NCBI RefSeq assembly: GCF_900302455.1 | Contig: NZ_ONZG01000004.1 | Location: 1 to 64,000 of the forward strand | DNA: 64,000 nt | Direction: 5' to 3' | Source: Falsiruegeria mediterranea M17 | Lineage (GTDB): Bacteria; Pseudomonadota; Alphaproteobacteria; Rhodobacterales; Rhodobacteraceae | Shown: positions 26,507 to 35,009 of the stretch, piece by piece | Layout: every line of letters starts with the position of its first letter | Position numbering within the stretch: position 1 is the stretch's first letter | Translations under genes and position numbers: made by a program | Notes under the pieces: model-generated | Told to the model about the DNA's origin: nothing | What the model saw: the letters and a program-made list of their open reading frames with translations, nothing else | The model's database searches: none

Positions 26507-27337
26507 TCATCCCTTGGGAAACAACAGTTGAACAGTGAACCCGACCTGCCATTCCGGTGCAGAGGATGGGCGCTCGACATTATAGTAAGCCTCGGCGCGC
26601 AGGTTGACAGGTTGGCTGCCCCATTTCGTTATCTTTCCAACCCCACCACCTACCGGCAGCAGCAACCGATCACCTGATGGGGCTTCCCAATTATAGGTAA
26701 TGACCATGTCGCTAATTAAATACCAGCCATTGTCCAGATTGTAGTTGATAAACGGTTCCACGAGCGTCTGGTTGACGTCCTGGCGAGAACTATCGCCCGC
26801 GAACGACCATAGGTGTCGGACTAACCCACCATATGTACCCCAACCAGGCTGGTTCAGAGCCACAGCGGATAATCCACCACTCCACTTACCGCTGCCCAGT
26901 CTTTCATCCGTGGCCGTGTCGGCAGTGATCGACGGGCCAAGCCCCCAGATCCATCCGTTCACGGGTTTCACAGGGCTGAAGAAAAGCGTGTAATTTATGT
27001 CTCCTAACCCGGTTGCTCTGCCCGTCTGAGAAGGATCTCCGATGCCTGGATTTCCGGGTAACCCGGCAACACCGCCAGGCGCGTCATAAAGAGGAACGAT
27101 AAAACGGGACACCAAGTTCCAATCCCCAACCGTTACCGGGAAAACCGGGTTGATGCTCAGCACGTTGGCGTCGCCGTTGGATGCGCCGTTATCGAACGAG
27201 AATTTAAAAGGAACGCTGATCAAAGAACTGATCGGGTTCTGAACAGCAGAACCCAGTTCGGATTGAGCATTAGACGAACTGGCCCAACCTAGCGTGATTG
27301 CAAGCGAGCAAATCGTCATTCTGATTGCGTATTTCAT
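26507..27337 (-). CDS. Outer-membrane beta-barrel protein (transporter/phenol-MetA-like)
   Basis: The product is 276 residues from ATG 27337. A signal peptide, MKYAIRMTICSLAITLGWASSSNAQ, is followed by amphipathic strands typical of an outer membrane barrel (PVTVGDWNLVSRFIVPLYDAP, WGLGPSITADTATDERLGSGKW), and the protein ends with FTVQLLFPKG. Such proteins are often annotated as transporter or neuromedin-U-like; the substrate is unknown. It sits downstream of the two DUF1254 genes on the same strand, with which related genes are often grouped. Confidence 0.75.
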   Translation of the reverse strand: MKYAIRMTICSLAITLGWASSSNAQSELGSAVQNPISSLISVPFKFSFDNGASNGDANVLSINPVFPVTVGDWNLVSRFIVPLYDAPGGVAGLPGNPGIGDPSQTGRATGLGDINYTLFFSPVKPVNGWIWGLGPSITADTATDERLGSGKWSGGLSAVALNQPGWGTYGGLVRHLWSFAGDSSRQDVNQTLVEPFINYNLDNGWYLISDMVITYNWEAPSGDRLLLPVGGGVGKITKWGSQPVNLRAEAYYNVERPSSAPEWQVGFTVQLLFPKG

Positions 27338-27382
27338 TTGTTTGTCCTTTGCGAATCTAGGCGGTTCGTGGCCGGTCACGGT

Positions 27383-28846
27383 TCAGTTTCCTGCTTTCTC
27401 GATGTCCGGCAGCACCCAAGTCTGATCGAGGAAGGCCTGCTCCGGCGAATACAGGCGGAAATAGGGGAACCATGCACGCCCGGGTTCGGTCGGGATCCAG
27501 TTCTGCCGCGCATCACCCTGCGGCTCAGTCGGCCCCATTTAGATGTCGACCGAGCCGTCGTCGTAGTAAGCCAGATCCATTCGCGAGGACCGATCGGCAA
27601 TCTCATGTGCGTTCTGGATCAACGTCCGCGTGCTAACCTCGTAGAGCGTTATCGACCAGAAGGCCTCGGCCGGGGCGTCCGCGGGCACCCGCAGGACATA
27701 GTCGGTACCACCATCCAGCCAGTCACCATCTGCGTCCTTGTAGGCAGCGAGATAAACCTGGCCTTTTCCGGTCTTCTGGCCGTGCATCGCGGGATCATTG
27801 GTGACCGCCTCGTAGAACCAGGCGGCCCGACCGTCCAGCTCGTCGTAGAACTCCCGCCGCTGATCCGGGGGCGAGACGGTGGCAAACTCCCAGTTGGACC
27901 CGTCGCGATAATGGGCGTCTTCGATCCTTGGATTGAAGAAGTCGTTGGCCTTAGCCATCGCTTCGCCTACGATCGCCGCTTCCAAAAGGAGGCGCTGCTG
28001 GCGCCAGTCAGGCTTGAACGGCTTGCCTTTCTCGATGCCCAGCGGCTTGAGCATGGCCATGATGAAGCGGTCGCGCTCATGCACCGGTTCGCGCTGGATG
28101 GTGTCGTTGAGGAGCTCCCAGTACTCCATTCCCAGCGGCGCCGCGGCCATCCATGGCCGGCCGTCGGGGGTGATCACATCGAGCGTTTTGGGAGTGTCGC
28201 GCTCGGACCAGGGATAGACCTCGATCTGATCCAGAAGCGCCATGCGCGCGTCGCGATCCTCCGGCATCAGGCGGATGCCGAGCAGCATGCCGTTGGTGGG
28301 CGAGACGTGGACGTCGTATCCCTTGGCCTCGGGCGGCTCCTGGCCCGGACCGACGAAGAGGTACTTTCCGGGCTCGGCGATACGGGTGATCCCGATCTGC
28401 CACATGTCGTGGGCCGCCCCGCGCACGGCCCCATCGGGTCCCGGCATCTCCAGAACCCAGGGACCTTCGGCGAGGTCGATAAAGGGCAGGACGTAGGGCG
28501 TTGTCGCGTTGTAGGTCAGCCCGCCGATCTTGTCGGCATAAGTCTCCAGGAACACGATCTGGCCGTTCTCGGCGCCCAGTTCCTCCTCGTGGGACAGGCG
28601 CCACCGCGCCATGCTGACCATCGGGATCGACCAGATATAGGCCTGCGTCGCCCGTTGGAAATCCATCTCGTCGAACAGGAGTTGCCGCGTCTGGTCGGTC
28701 GGGTAGCCATCTTCGAAGGAATGGGTGAAGCCCAGTTCTCCGATCCGCGTCTCGATGGTTTCCTGTGCGGTTGCCGAAAACGGCAACGCCGCCAGGAGAG
28801 AAACCGCAGCTGCCGCACCAAAGAGGATTCTCATCGTCTTAATCAC
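27383..28846 (-). pseudogene. DUF1254/DUF1214 protein interrupted by an in-frame TAA
   Basis: The frame runs 487 codons from GTG 28846 (GGAG upstream, signal peptide about 30 residues) to TGA at 27383, but codon 436 is TAA (27539-27541). The first 435 residues form DUF1254 and most of DUF1214. The stop falls between DGSVDI and MGPTEP, where the neighbouring paralogue has DGSVDLYFGPELP, so a Tyr codon appears to have become TAA. The tail after the stop is still well conserved (YFRLYSPEQAFLDQTW), which suggests a recent event, a sequencing error or occasional readthrough. If translated only to the TAA, the exported protein lacks its last 50 or so residues. Confidence 0.8.
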
Positions 28847-28860
28847 TTTATCTCCACCAA

Positions 28861-30309
28861 TCAGTTCAGTTTCTCGAAATCGCCGGGCCGCCAGCTCTGG
28901 TCGAAGAAGGCCTCGCCGGGACTGTAAAGCCGCATAAGCGTGAACCAGCCTTTCTCTGGAACCGTTCGCAGGAAGTTCACTTCAGGTGCGCCGTCGGGCA
29001 GTTCAGGACCAAAATATAGATCGACCGATCCGTCGTCGTTGTACTTAAGGTCGTCATTTGAGCCGATCGAGGGATAGGGCTGCCCGTTCTGCAGGCCCGA
29101 GGCGGTTTCCGCGTCATACAGTGTGATAGACCAGAAATTCTCGGCGGGTACGTCTGCTGGCAGATGTAGGCGGTAGGACGCACCGCCGGAAAGGTAGTTT
29201 CCGTCGGCATCCTTGTAGGCGAAGGGATACTTGGAACCCTTTCCAACCATGTTCAGCACCATCGCTTCGCTGATCGAATAGCCTATGATGAACATACCGA
29301 CCTGCGCATCGACATTGCGGAACGTGGTTTCATTGAAACTGACGTCTTCGACGTTCAGAACATTGTGCCAGTTCCGGTCCTCATAGTATTTCGTGTTCGG
29401 CAGCTTGTCGCCAAAGCGCAACGCGTGGGCCATCTTCATACCCACCTCGGCGCCGGCGCTGAGGATCTTCTGCATCCGTTCATCGGGCGCAAAGGGCTCA
29501 CCCTTGACGATGCCAAGCGAGGCCATGAGCCCGCGCATAGCCATGTCCTCAGGCCCGACGAATTCATTCTCCACGAACTCTGCAAGCCCCTCGAAATAGC
29601 TGTAGTCCTTCGTGTAGAGCATGTCAGCCGGTCGTCCCGACCCGTTCGGGAACTCCATTTTCGGCGGATTGTCTTTCTTGCTCAATGGATAAATCCTGGT
29701 CTTCTCCATCAGCGCAACTGCTTCGTCCGTGCTGCGGTTCTCACCAAGGAAGGCCCGCCAGAAGACGAAGACATTGTAGGTATCCGAGGTGAAGGTGTAA
29801 TAGCCTTCGGGCACTTCACCTTCATAGTCTGGCGGCAGGATAAGGTAGTTCCCGCCCTCACCCTGGTCGGGACCAACAAAGCCAACGTCCGTCAGCGGAC
29901 GATGCCAGAAATCATCCAGAATACCCTGCAGTTTAGGCGGCACTTCTATAACGGTTGGGCCGTCCTTTTGCAGGTCCAGATAACCCATTCCGTAAACTAG
30001 GTCAGAATTTGGCGTGCTGACGCGGGTTTCGGCGGACAAACGGTCCTTCCAGATCGGAAAGACGTTGGAGCCTTCACCGAACTCGGCCTCGGAGCCTTTC
30101 TTCATTGCCAAAAGCGTCATCGCCGGGAGCGACCAGAGCACAACCTGCGTCGCGCGGTGAAACTGCATCTCGTCGTAGAGCACCTCGACTGACTCTTCCG
30201 TCGGGTATTTCTCGGGGAATGGCATGCTGCGGAGTTGGGTCCAGTGTTCGGGCTCAGCAAGCGATGCGGCAGGCAACAGTGCTAGAGCTGCGATGATTAG
30301 CGTTCTCAT
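28861..30309 (-). CDS. DUF1254/DUF1214 exported protein
   Basis: The product is 482 residues from ATG 30309, behind AAGGAG. The signal peptide is MRTLIIAALALLPAASLAEP. The N-terminal half is DUF1254 and the C-terminal half DUF1214 (SYRLHLPADVPAENFWSITLYD, ending YSPGEAFFDQSWRPGDFEKLN). The family is found in the periplasm of many proteobacteria and its biochemical role is not firmly known. It is followed after 14 nt by the interrupted paralogue, so the pair is an operon formed by tandem duplication. The two proteins have diverged considerably, unlike the amt pair. Confidence 0.88.
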   Translation of the reverse strand: MRTLIIAALALLPAASLAEPEHWTQLRSMPFPEKYPTEESVEVLYDEMQFHRATQVVLWSLPAMTLLAMKKGSEAEFGEGSNVFPIWKDRLSAETRVSTPNSDLVYGMGYLDLQKDGPTVIEVPPKLQGILDDFWHRPLTDVGFVGPDQGEGGNYLILPPDYEGEVPEGYYTFTSDTYNVFVFWRAFLGENRSTDEAVALMEKTRIYPLSKKDNPPKMEFPNGSGRPADMLYTKDYSYFEGLAEFVENEFVGPEDMAMRGLMASLGIVKGEPFAPDERMQKILSAGAEVGMKMAHALRFGDKLPNTKYYEDRNWHNVLNVEDVSFNETTFRNVDAQVGMFIIGYSISEAMVLNMVGKGSKYPFAYKDADGNYLSGGASYRLHLPADVPAENFWSITLYDAETASGLQNGQPYPSIGSNDDLKYNDDGSVDLYFGPELPDGAPEVNFLRTVPEKGWFTLMRLYSPGEAFFDQSWRPGDFEKLN

Positions 30310-30823
30310 AAAAAGTTGCTCCTTCGAGATGATCCTGACGATGTGTAACATGAAGAACCGAGTCCAGTTTTGACGCAGATCAAGCGTCAAACGACTGGCG
30401 GCTTCGTCCCGCAACTCGGTCATAGACCCTCCCGATTTCGCTGCGCTCACAACGAATGGCCGCTTTTCTCGCTGCTTTGCAGCGCCTAGCCGAGGCGTTC
30501 AACTTGCTGCATGATCGAAGGTTGGGATTTCGATCCGGCTGCTTTGGGCTCAAGGCAATCATCCGAGTCTTTTGGTCAGGTGACTGCATAGAAGGGGAAA
30601 GCGGACTTCGAGTTTTGAAAACCTTTAATTTGTACCACACGGAATTTTGCCTATCCATGCGGTCTAACTCCTAAATGGCCTATTGTTCGACCCGCCCCCT
30701 CACAGTTTCAATGAAACCCGATAACACAATTTCTATTTTGATGTGTAGGTAGGAAAAATGGTGGGAATAGTATACTTAGATTGTATTTTTATGTAATAAA
30801 ATCAACATATTAAAAAGGAGGTT
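30310..30823. other. Intergenic stretch left of the tRNA-Gln island
   Basis: No supported gene. The part before about 30640 has ordinary composition and degenerate fragments such as AATGGCCGCTTTTCTCGCTGC. From about 30700 to the attachment repeat the sequence is strongly AT-rich (for example ATGTAATAAAATCAACAT), a sharp change at the chromosome/island boundary. Confidence 0.45.
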
Positions 30824-30840
30824 TGGCTGGGGTGGTAGGA
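30824..30840 (+). repeat. Attachment repeat, left end of island
   Basis: TGGCTGGGGTGGTAGGA equals the terminal 17 nt of the tRNA-Gln gene, in the same orientation as at 44173. The sequence after it (AATTCCAGC) is shared with the internal inverted joint at 36869-36885 but not with the tRNA, so this is the element side of the left junction. Confidence 0.8.
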
Positions 30841-31093
30841 ATTCCAGCACGATGATCCCTTTCTTCGACTTCCCATACCAGAGAGCCAAAGTGGGGCATT
30901 CCTGGGGGCCTTTCTATGGTGGGACACCCTTGGGCTAGGCCTTCCGGAAGGGGTGCTGTAGGGGCCACAGAGAGGGCCTCTTGGTGGAGTCTCTGGGGAG
31001 GTAGTTCTGGTCAGAGGGACCCTATCGGGGAATAGGTACTAGTAATGATAGCAGGGATCAGAGTGAGAGGGGGGGGGGAGGAACCCCGGTGGT
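30824..31093. repeat. Inverted repeat A, left copy
   Basis: About 270 bp that match the complement of 36431-36885 with many substitutions. Shared blocks include AAAGTGGGGCATTCCTGGGG, the CTTTCTATGGTGG block, GGCCACAGAGAGGGCCTCT and GGGGAATAGGTACTAGTA. The right copy has about 185 bp of additional sequence between two of the blocks. The divergence shows that the two copies are related but not from the same recent event. Confidence 0.75.
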
Positions 31094-31200
31094 TGAGTAC
31101 TCTGTCTCCTGCTCTCCGATCAATGTGATCCAAGTCAATACAGGGCTGAACACGTGGGCCTATTCTCTGAATTATTTGGCACAGAAAACCTGAGGCGAGC

Positions 31201-31665
31201 ATGGATGAGCGAATTGATAAGAAGAATCTCACATTGGAAGAGGCATTAGAAAGAATCCAAACAGCACCCCCGTTGCGAAAGGTCAAAGCATTTCTTGATC
31301 AGACAGACTTGTCAGCTGACCTTAAAGCCCTCCTTTACGATGTAGCGAAGATTACTGTGAAGGTAGGTGAGGTCATTGTTGCGGTAGGAAGAAGAGTTCT
31401 GCAAATCGCTATGACCCTTGTTCATAAGTTTCCGCACTCAACCCTAGGCCTAATTGTTGCGACAATCCTCTCGACTATACTGTCTGTAATCACAGCGGGT
31501 GCAGGACCCACAGTTCTTGGGATTGTGGTTGCATTTCAAAAACTCATGTATCTCCTGGGTATTGGAGCGGGAGTTGTCGAGGATATTCGCCAAAACGCGA
31601 TGAAGGAAGCAATGGACCGCGTTGCCGTGGAATTCGGGGTTCTGGGACCAACGATACAGGAATGA
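31201..31665 (+). CDS. Hypothetical membrane-associated protein, island cargo
   Basis: The product has 154 residues. The N-terminal half is charged and helical (DKKNLTLEEALERIQTAPPL). The second half has a long hydrophobic, glycine-rich stretch (STLGLIVATILSTILSVITAG, then GPTVLGIVVAFQKLMYLLGIG), enough for one or two membrane helices. The family is not recognised. It ends 3 nt before the TerB-type gene and overlaps its ribosome site, so the two proteins are probably made together and may form a membrane complex. Confidence 0.65.
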   Translation: MDERIDKKNLTLEEALERIQTAPPLRKVKAFLDQTDLSADLKALLYDVAKITVKVGEVIVAVGRRVLQIAMTLVHKFPHSTLGLIVATILSTILSVITAGAGPTVLGIVVAFQKLMYLLGIGAGVVEDIRQNAMKEAMDRVAVEFGVLGPTIQE

Positions 31666-31668
31666 ACA

Positions 31669-32526
31669 GTGTCTTTTATTGAAAGTCAGATTGAAAACTT
31701 CGACGATGTCGAATGTGTCGTCGCCAACTCAGAGAAGTTCAAGGCGCGTATCGGCGCAGGCGCAGGCGCATTCAGCTCTCTTAAGGTAGCCGACCTACTA
31801 GGCGAGCTGTGGAATGTCGGTAGTGCCGCCAGAGATGGGGCTGCCATCGCGGGTTCAGGTGTTGTGGCAACCACTTTTTTTCCCGCTTCAGGTTTAGCCA
31901 CCTTCTTTGGCTTGGGAGCGGCAGCAACGCCCATAGGTTGGGTAGTAGGAGCAGGCGCAGCTGCTGGCGGTCTCTTCTATGGAGTGAACCGTCTTTTCCG
32001 CACTTACTACGGAAGTCGCGTCGACGAGATACCGCGCTTCCTGAACACTCCAATTGATGTTCTCGGGGCTTCATTCATGGACCTGGTCGGCAGTTTGGCC
32101 GTGAAAGTGGCGTCCATTGATGGGCACATCCACGAACGCGAGCGTCTAGTCATTGCTGATTACTTTGTCGAAGAGTGGGGCTTCGACCCCATCTACACAA
32201 GCATCGCCCTAGACCTGCTGGAAGAGACGACCGAAGAACAGCGGATCATTGATATGGCTGCGACGCTCGCTGAATTCGCTAGAACGAACCCGGACTGTGA
32301 CTTTTCCAAAATCCAGAAGGGGCTAAGTGCGCTGCTGACGGAAATCGCGGAAGCGGACGGTAAGCTAGACGAACGGGAAGAGATGGCAATCGAACGCATA
32401 GTTGCCGCTCTGGACCAAGAGAATTCGACCTACAGTGCAATCAAGCGAGCTGCGAATGTACCCATAGCTAGTATCACTTCAGCGACGGTATGGGTGCGAG
32501 GGAAATTGGGCGGAGGAAACAACTAA
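31669..32526 (+). CDS. TerB-like domain protein with glycine-rich membrane segment, island cargo
   Basis: The product is 285 residues from GTG 31669. Residues about 55-105 form an Ala/Gly-rich hydrophobic hairpin (GSGVVATTFFPASGLATFFG, GWVVGAGAAAGGLFYG). The C-terminal part is TerB-like, with two acidic helix-turn segments IDGHIHERERLVIADYF and EADGKLDEREEMAIERIV. The family is named after tellurite resistance proteins and recurs in stress and phage-defence loci. Its pairing with a membrane protein in an island suggests a membrane-linked defence or stress module, but this is inference. Confidence 0.75.
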   Translation: MSFIESQIENFDDVECVVANSEKFKARIGAGAGAFSSLKVADLLGELWNVGSAARDGAAIAGSGVVATTFFPASGLATFFGLGAAATPIGWVVGAGAAAGGLFYGVNRLFRTYYGSRVDEIPRFLNTPIDVLGASFMDLVGSLAVKVASIDGHIHERERLVIADYFVEEWGFDPIYTSIALDLLEETTEEQRIIDMAATLAEFARTNPDCDFSKIQKGLSALLTEIAEADGKLDEREEMAIERIVAALDQENSTYSAIKRAANVPIASITSATVWVRGKLGGGNN

Positions 32527-32597
32527 CCCGTCGCGCATCTGAAAAATCGAGCAATCCCAGGCATCTATACAAAAGAAACTCTCATGGAGATGTATAG

Positions 32598-32828
32598 ATG
32601 TTTGCAACCTACACGCTGCTTATGGCGACTGGGGTCGGCTTCCGGCTGGCCTTGGCCTGGGGTCTGCGGAGGCGCTACGACCTTCGGCTGACCATACAAG
32701 AGGTCCTTGCTGTGGTCCTTCTGGTGCTGGCTGGACTGCCTGACTGGCTCCAACCAATCCCGTTCCCCTTGCCCTTCAGCTTCACGCTCGGGGCTGTCCT
32801 GCCTGACCTCCTGATGAGGAGGGTCTAA
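32598..32828 (+). CDS. Small membrane protein, island cargo
   Basis: The product has 76 residues and begins MFATYTLLMATGVGFRLALAW. It has about two membrane helices and a Pro-rich loop (PDWLQPIPFPLPFSF). The ribosome site GGAGA precedes the start. The family is not recognised. It sits 2 nt before the next small gene on the same strand and could be a holin-like or anchoring protein; there is no evidence for either. Confidence 0.5.
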   Translation: MFATYTLLMATGVGFRLALAWGLRRRYDLRLTIQEVLAVVLLVLAGLPDWLQPIPFPLPFSFTLGAVLPDLLMRRV

Positions 32829-32830
32829 GT

Positions 32831-33028
32831 ATGGCTTATCTCGATCTCAGGGAAGGCGACATTGTCGTCATTCGTGCCGGGGAAGACTGGCCCGAGCACC
32901 TGTTCCGCGTTGATGAGGTCTACGAAGACCTTGTCACCGGATACTCGATCACAGGCCCCCTCAAGAACGAATACGGAGAGCCAGATTTCGATCTGATCCT
33001 GCGCGTCCATTCTAGGGCCGCTAACTGA
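32831..33028 (+). CDS. Small soluble protein next to integrase
   Basis: The product has 65 residues. The start ATG 32831 follows GAGGAGGG. The sequence has strand-rich character (GDIVVIRAGEDWPEHLFRVDE) with a Tudor- or KOW-like look, and is acidic. The family is not recognised. It lies 36 nt upstream of the integrase on the same strand. Small proteins at this place in integrative elements are sometimes excision or control factors, but no helix-turn-helix is visible here. Confidence 0.55.
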   Translation: MAYLDLREGDIVVIRAGEDWPEHLFRVDEVYEDLVTGYSITGPLKNEYGEPDFDLILRVHSRAAN

Positions 33029-33064
33029 CTCACCCCCAACAATCCAACATGAAAGGAACAGACC

Positions 33065-34372
33065 ATGTCGTCTGCCCGAATTCGCTATGCCTATCTAAAG
33101 GGTCAGACTTGGCTCTACAGGCGGAACTACCCCAAGGAGGTCGCTGCACTCCTCGGACAACAGGCCCTGAAGCAGTCACTGAAGACCAGTGATGCCAAGG
33201 TCGCCCGACAGAGGGCTGCTGAGGTGAATGTCCGCTACGAGGAGACCGTGGATCAAGTGCTCTCAGGGGCTCTGTCTCTGCCACAGAGAGACGCGGTCTC
33301 GGACGCTTCCTCCTCGGAATGGGCCACCCCATCGGAACTCGCCCTTGCTCGTCTCCGGGCCACTCTGGAGCACTCTGAGCCTGTTCGGTACGATCAGGTG
33401 ATCCAGCCCAAGGTGACGGTCCAGGAGGCGGCCAGACGCTACCTCATCCAGCGCCAGTCGGAGCTTCGGCCCGGTGGGTTCAAGTCGGTCCGCTACTCCA
33501 TCGAACTGTTCTGGTCCAAGTACGGGAACAGGAAGCTGGTGGACCTGACGCGGGAGGATGGGCGGGAGTTCCTGTCCCTGATTGCCCAGCTCAGCCCCAC
33601 CATCGGCAAGTCACAGAAGACACAGGGCATGTCTCTGGATGCTTCGGTGGTTTGGTCATCTCAGAGCAAGGCCAGGATCACGGGTCGGACCCAGCGGCGT
33701 ATCTGGTCTCAGGTCTGTCACTGGCTGGACTGGTGTGTCTACCAGGGCGACCTTGAGGCTAACCCGTTCTCCTCCGTGCGGTTCGAGGCCAAGGTTCGGC
33801 ACCAGCCCTACGCTGTGCCTTCTGACAAGGAGGTAAAGCACCTTTGGGAGCTGGCTGATGCTGTCATTGGCAATGTCCTGTCGATCTGCCTCTTGTCAGG
33901 CATGAGAGCCGGGGAGGCTGCGGGCCTGCTCAGGGAGGATCTGGTGATCAAGGGCAACCTCGGTGGCTTCTTCCTTGTTCGCCCGAACCAGCTTCGCTTA
34001 CTCAAGACCGACGCAGCAGAACGTCAGGTTCCTGTTCATCCAGCCCTTGACCCGGTTATGGCAAAGCTGCCCAGCGCTGGACCCCTGTTCCCTGACCTGA
34101 AGGTGAATGATATCACCAAGCGTTTCGCCAAGCTCAGGCAGTCGCTGGGCATCGACAGGCAAGGTTTGGTGTTCCACTCCACCCGCAAGTGGTTCATCAC
34201 CCAGTGTGAGCGGACAGGCGTTCCGGAGCACTTCACCGCCAGCATCGTTGGCCACAAGTCAGCCCGGTCTGAGAACGGGATCACCTACAGCATATACTCT
34301 GCCGGTATCTCGGACGAACAGAAGCGGTCGATCGTCGATCAGATCAGATTGCCAGCGGGGTGTTCGCCATGA
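33065..34372 (+). CDS. int: Tyrosine site-specific integrase
   Basis: The product has 435 residues. The N-terminal region RYAYLKGQTWLYRRNYPKEV is the DUF6538-type arm domain common in alphaproteobacterial integrases. The catalytic domain carries Arg in LLSGMRAGEAAG, HSTRKW (H-x-x-R), GHKSARSENG and Tyr in ITYSIYSAG. The start has AAAGGAAC upstream. It would catalyse integration at the 3' end of tRNA-Gln, the site visible at 44173. Its stop overlaps the start of the following small gene in ATGA. Confidence 0.95.
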   Translation: MSSARIRYAYLKGQTWLYRRNYPKEVAALLGQQALKQSLKTSDAKVARQRAAEVNVRYEETVDQVLSGALSLPQRDAVSDASSSEWATPSELALARLRATLEHSEPVRYDQVIQPKVTVQEAARRYLIQRQSELRPGGFKSVRYSIELFWSKYGNRKLVDLTREDGREFLSLIAQLSPTIGKSQKTQGMSLDASVVWSSQSKARITGRTQRRIWSQVCHWLDWCVYQGDLEANPFSSVRFEAKVRHQPYAVPSDKEVKHLWELADAVIGNVLSICLLSGMRAGEAAGLLREDLVIKGNLGGFFLVRPNQLRLLKTDAAERQVPVHPALDPVMAKLPSAGPLFPDLKVNDITKRFAKLRQSLGIDRQGLVFHSTRKWFITQCERTGVPEHFTASIVGHKSARSENGITYSIYSAGISDEQKRSIVDQIRLPAGCSP

Positions 34373-34548
34373 GCCGGATACCCGACATTGATGCCTTCGA
34401 GGAAAGGGCCGCTATCGCAGAGTACGATGGCGGCCTTTCTCGTTCTGAGGCGGAGAACTTGGCTGCAAGGGCTCAAGGCTTCGCTGGTGCCGATGCCTAC
34501 TGGCAGTGGCTGGCGGATTATGTGGTGGACCGACGAATGCCGAACTAA
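34369..34548 (+). CDS. Small protein coupled to the integrase
   Basis: The product is 59 residues from ATG 34369, overlapping the integrase stop by ATGA. It is acidic and helical (DIDAFEERAAIAEYDGGLSR), with a pattern often seen in short proteins after prophage or island integrases. The role is unknown, although translation is almost certainly coupled to the integrase. Confidence 0.65.
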   Translation: MSRIPDIDAFEERAAIAEYDGGLSRSEAENLAARAQGFAGADAYWQWLADYVVDRRMPN

Positions 34549-35009
34549 CACTTTCCCTCGGCGGCCAGTCGGTCGCCGGGGGTATAGACAGTACTTCGTC
34601 CGAGGTCTTCCGAGGCCTCGGGCGCGGTAACAAAATAGTTTCAGCATTTTTTCACCAATTACTTGCATCCAATCTGAGAATGCCTATGTGACAGTCGCCC
34701 CGAAGCATGGAGGAAGTAAGGAGATTTCCTTTGAGTTCCGAGGGTGAGAGACCAGCCCGCCTCTCAAGCCGTTTTGTGCTATCGCCAGTGGTTCAAGCCC
34801 CGATTACCGAGGCAAACTACGTTGCGGGTACGTGAGAAGGAATCTCACTTATGAATAAATAGATCCTTACAAGGAAGAGTTTGCACTCTTCGCTTATTCC
34901 ATCTGCCTTTCCTTGGACTAGGAAACGCAACTCGATCTCTATCGATGAATTTTGGACTGTTGCGCCCGATTTTCGGAGCAATTGCAGCAGTATTGCAAGG
35001 ACATAAACC
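34549..35009. other. Intergenic stretch of about 460 bp in the island
   Basis: No supported gene. It contains a tRNA-like fragment (GTGGTTCAAGCCCC near 34790) that cannot be folded into a tRNA. A likely control region for the helicase gene lies at its right side (AAGGACATAAACC just before ATG 35010). Confidence 0.4.

Noticed and set aside
28846-28927. Long plus-strand frame 27338-28927 across both DUF1254 genes
   Set aside because: It is an antisense shadow. The minus-strand genes have signal peptides, ribosome sites and clear family motifs.
30700-31100. CRISPR array or iterons in the repeat-rich island ends
   Set aside because: The repeats are inverted pairs between distant places, not a tandem series with spacers, and no cas gene is present.
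34700-34830. Possible tRNA gene near GTGGTTCAAGCCCC
   Set aside because: The T-loop-like sequence is not flanked by complementary arms and no acceptor or anticodon stem can be drawn.
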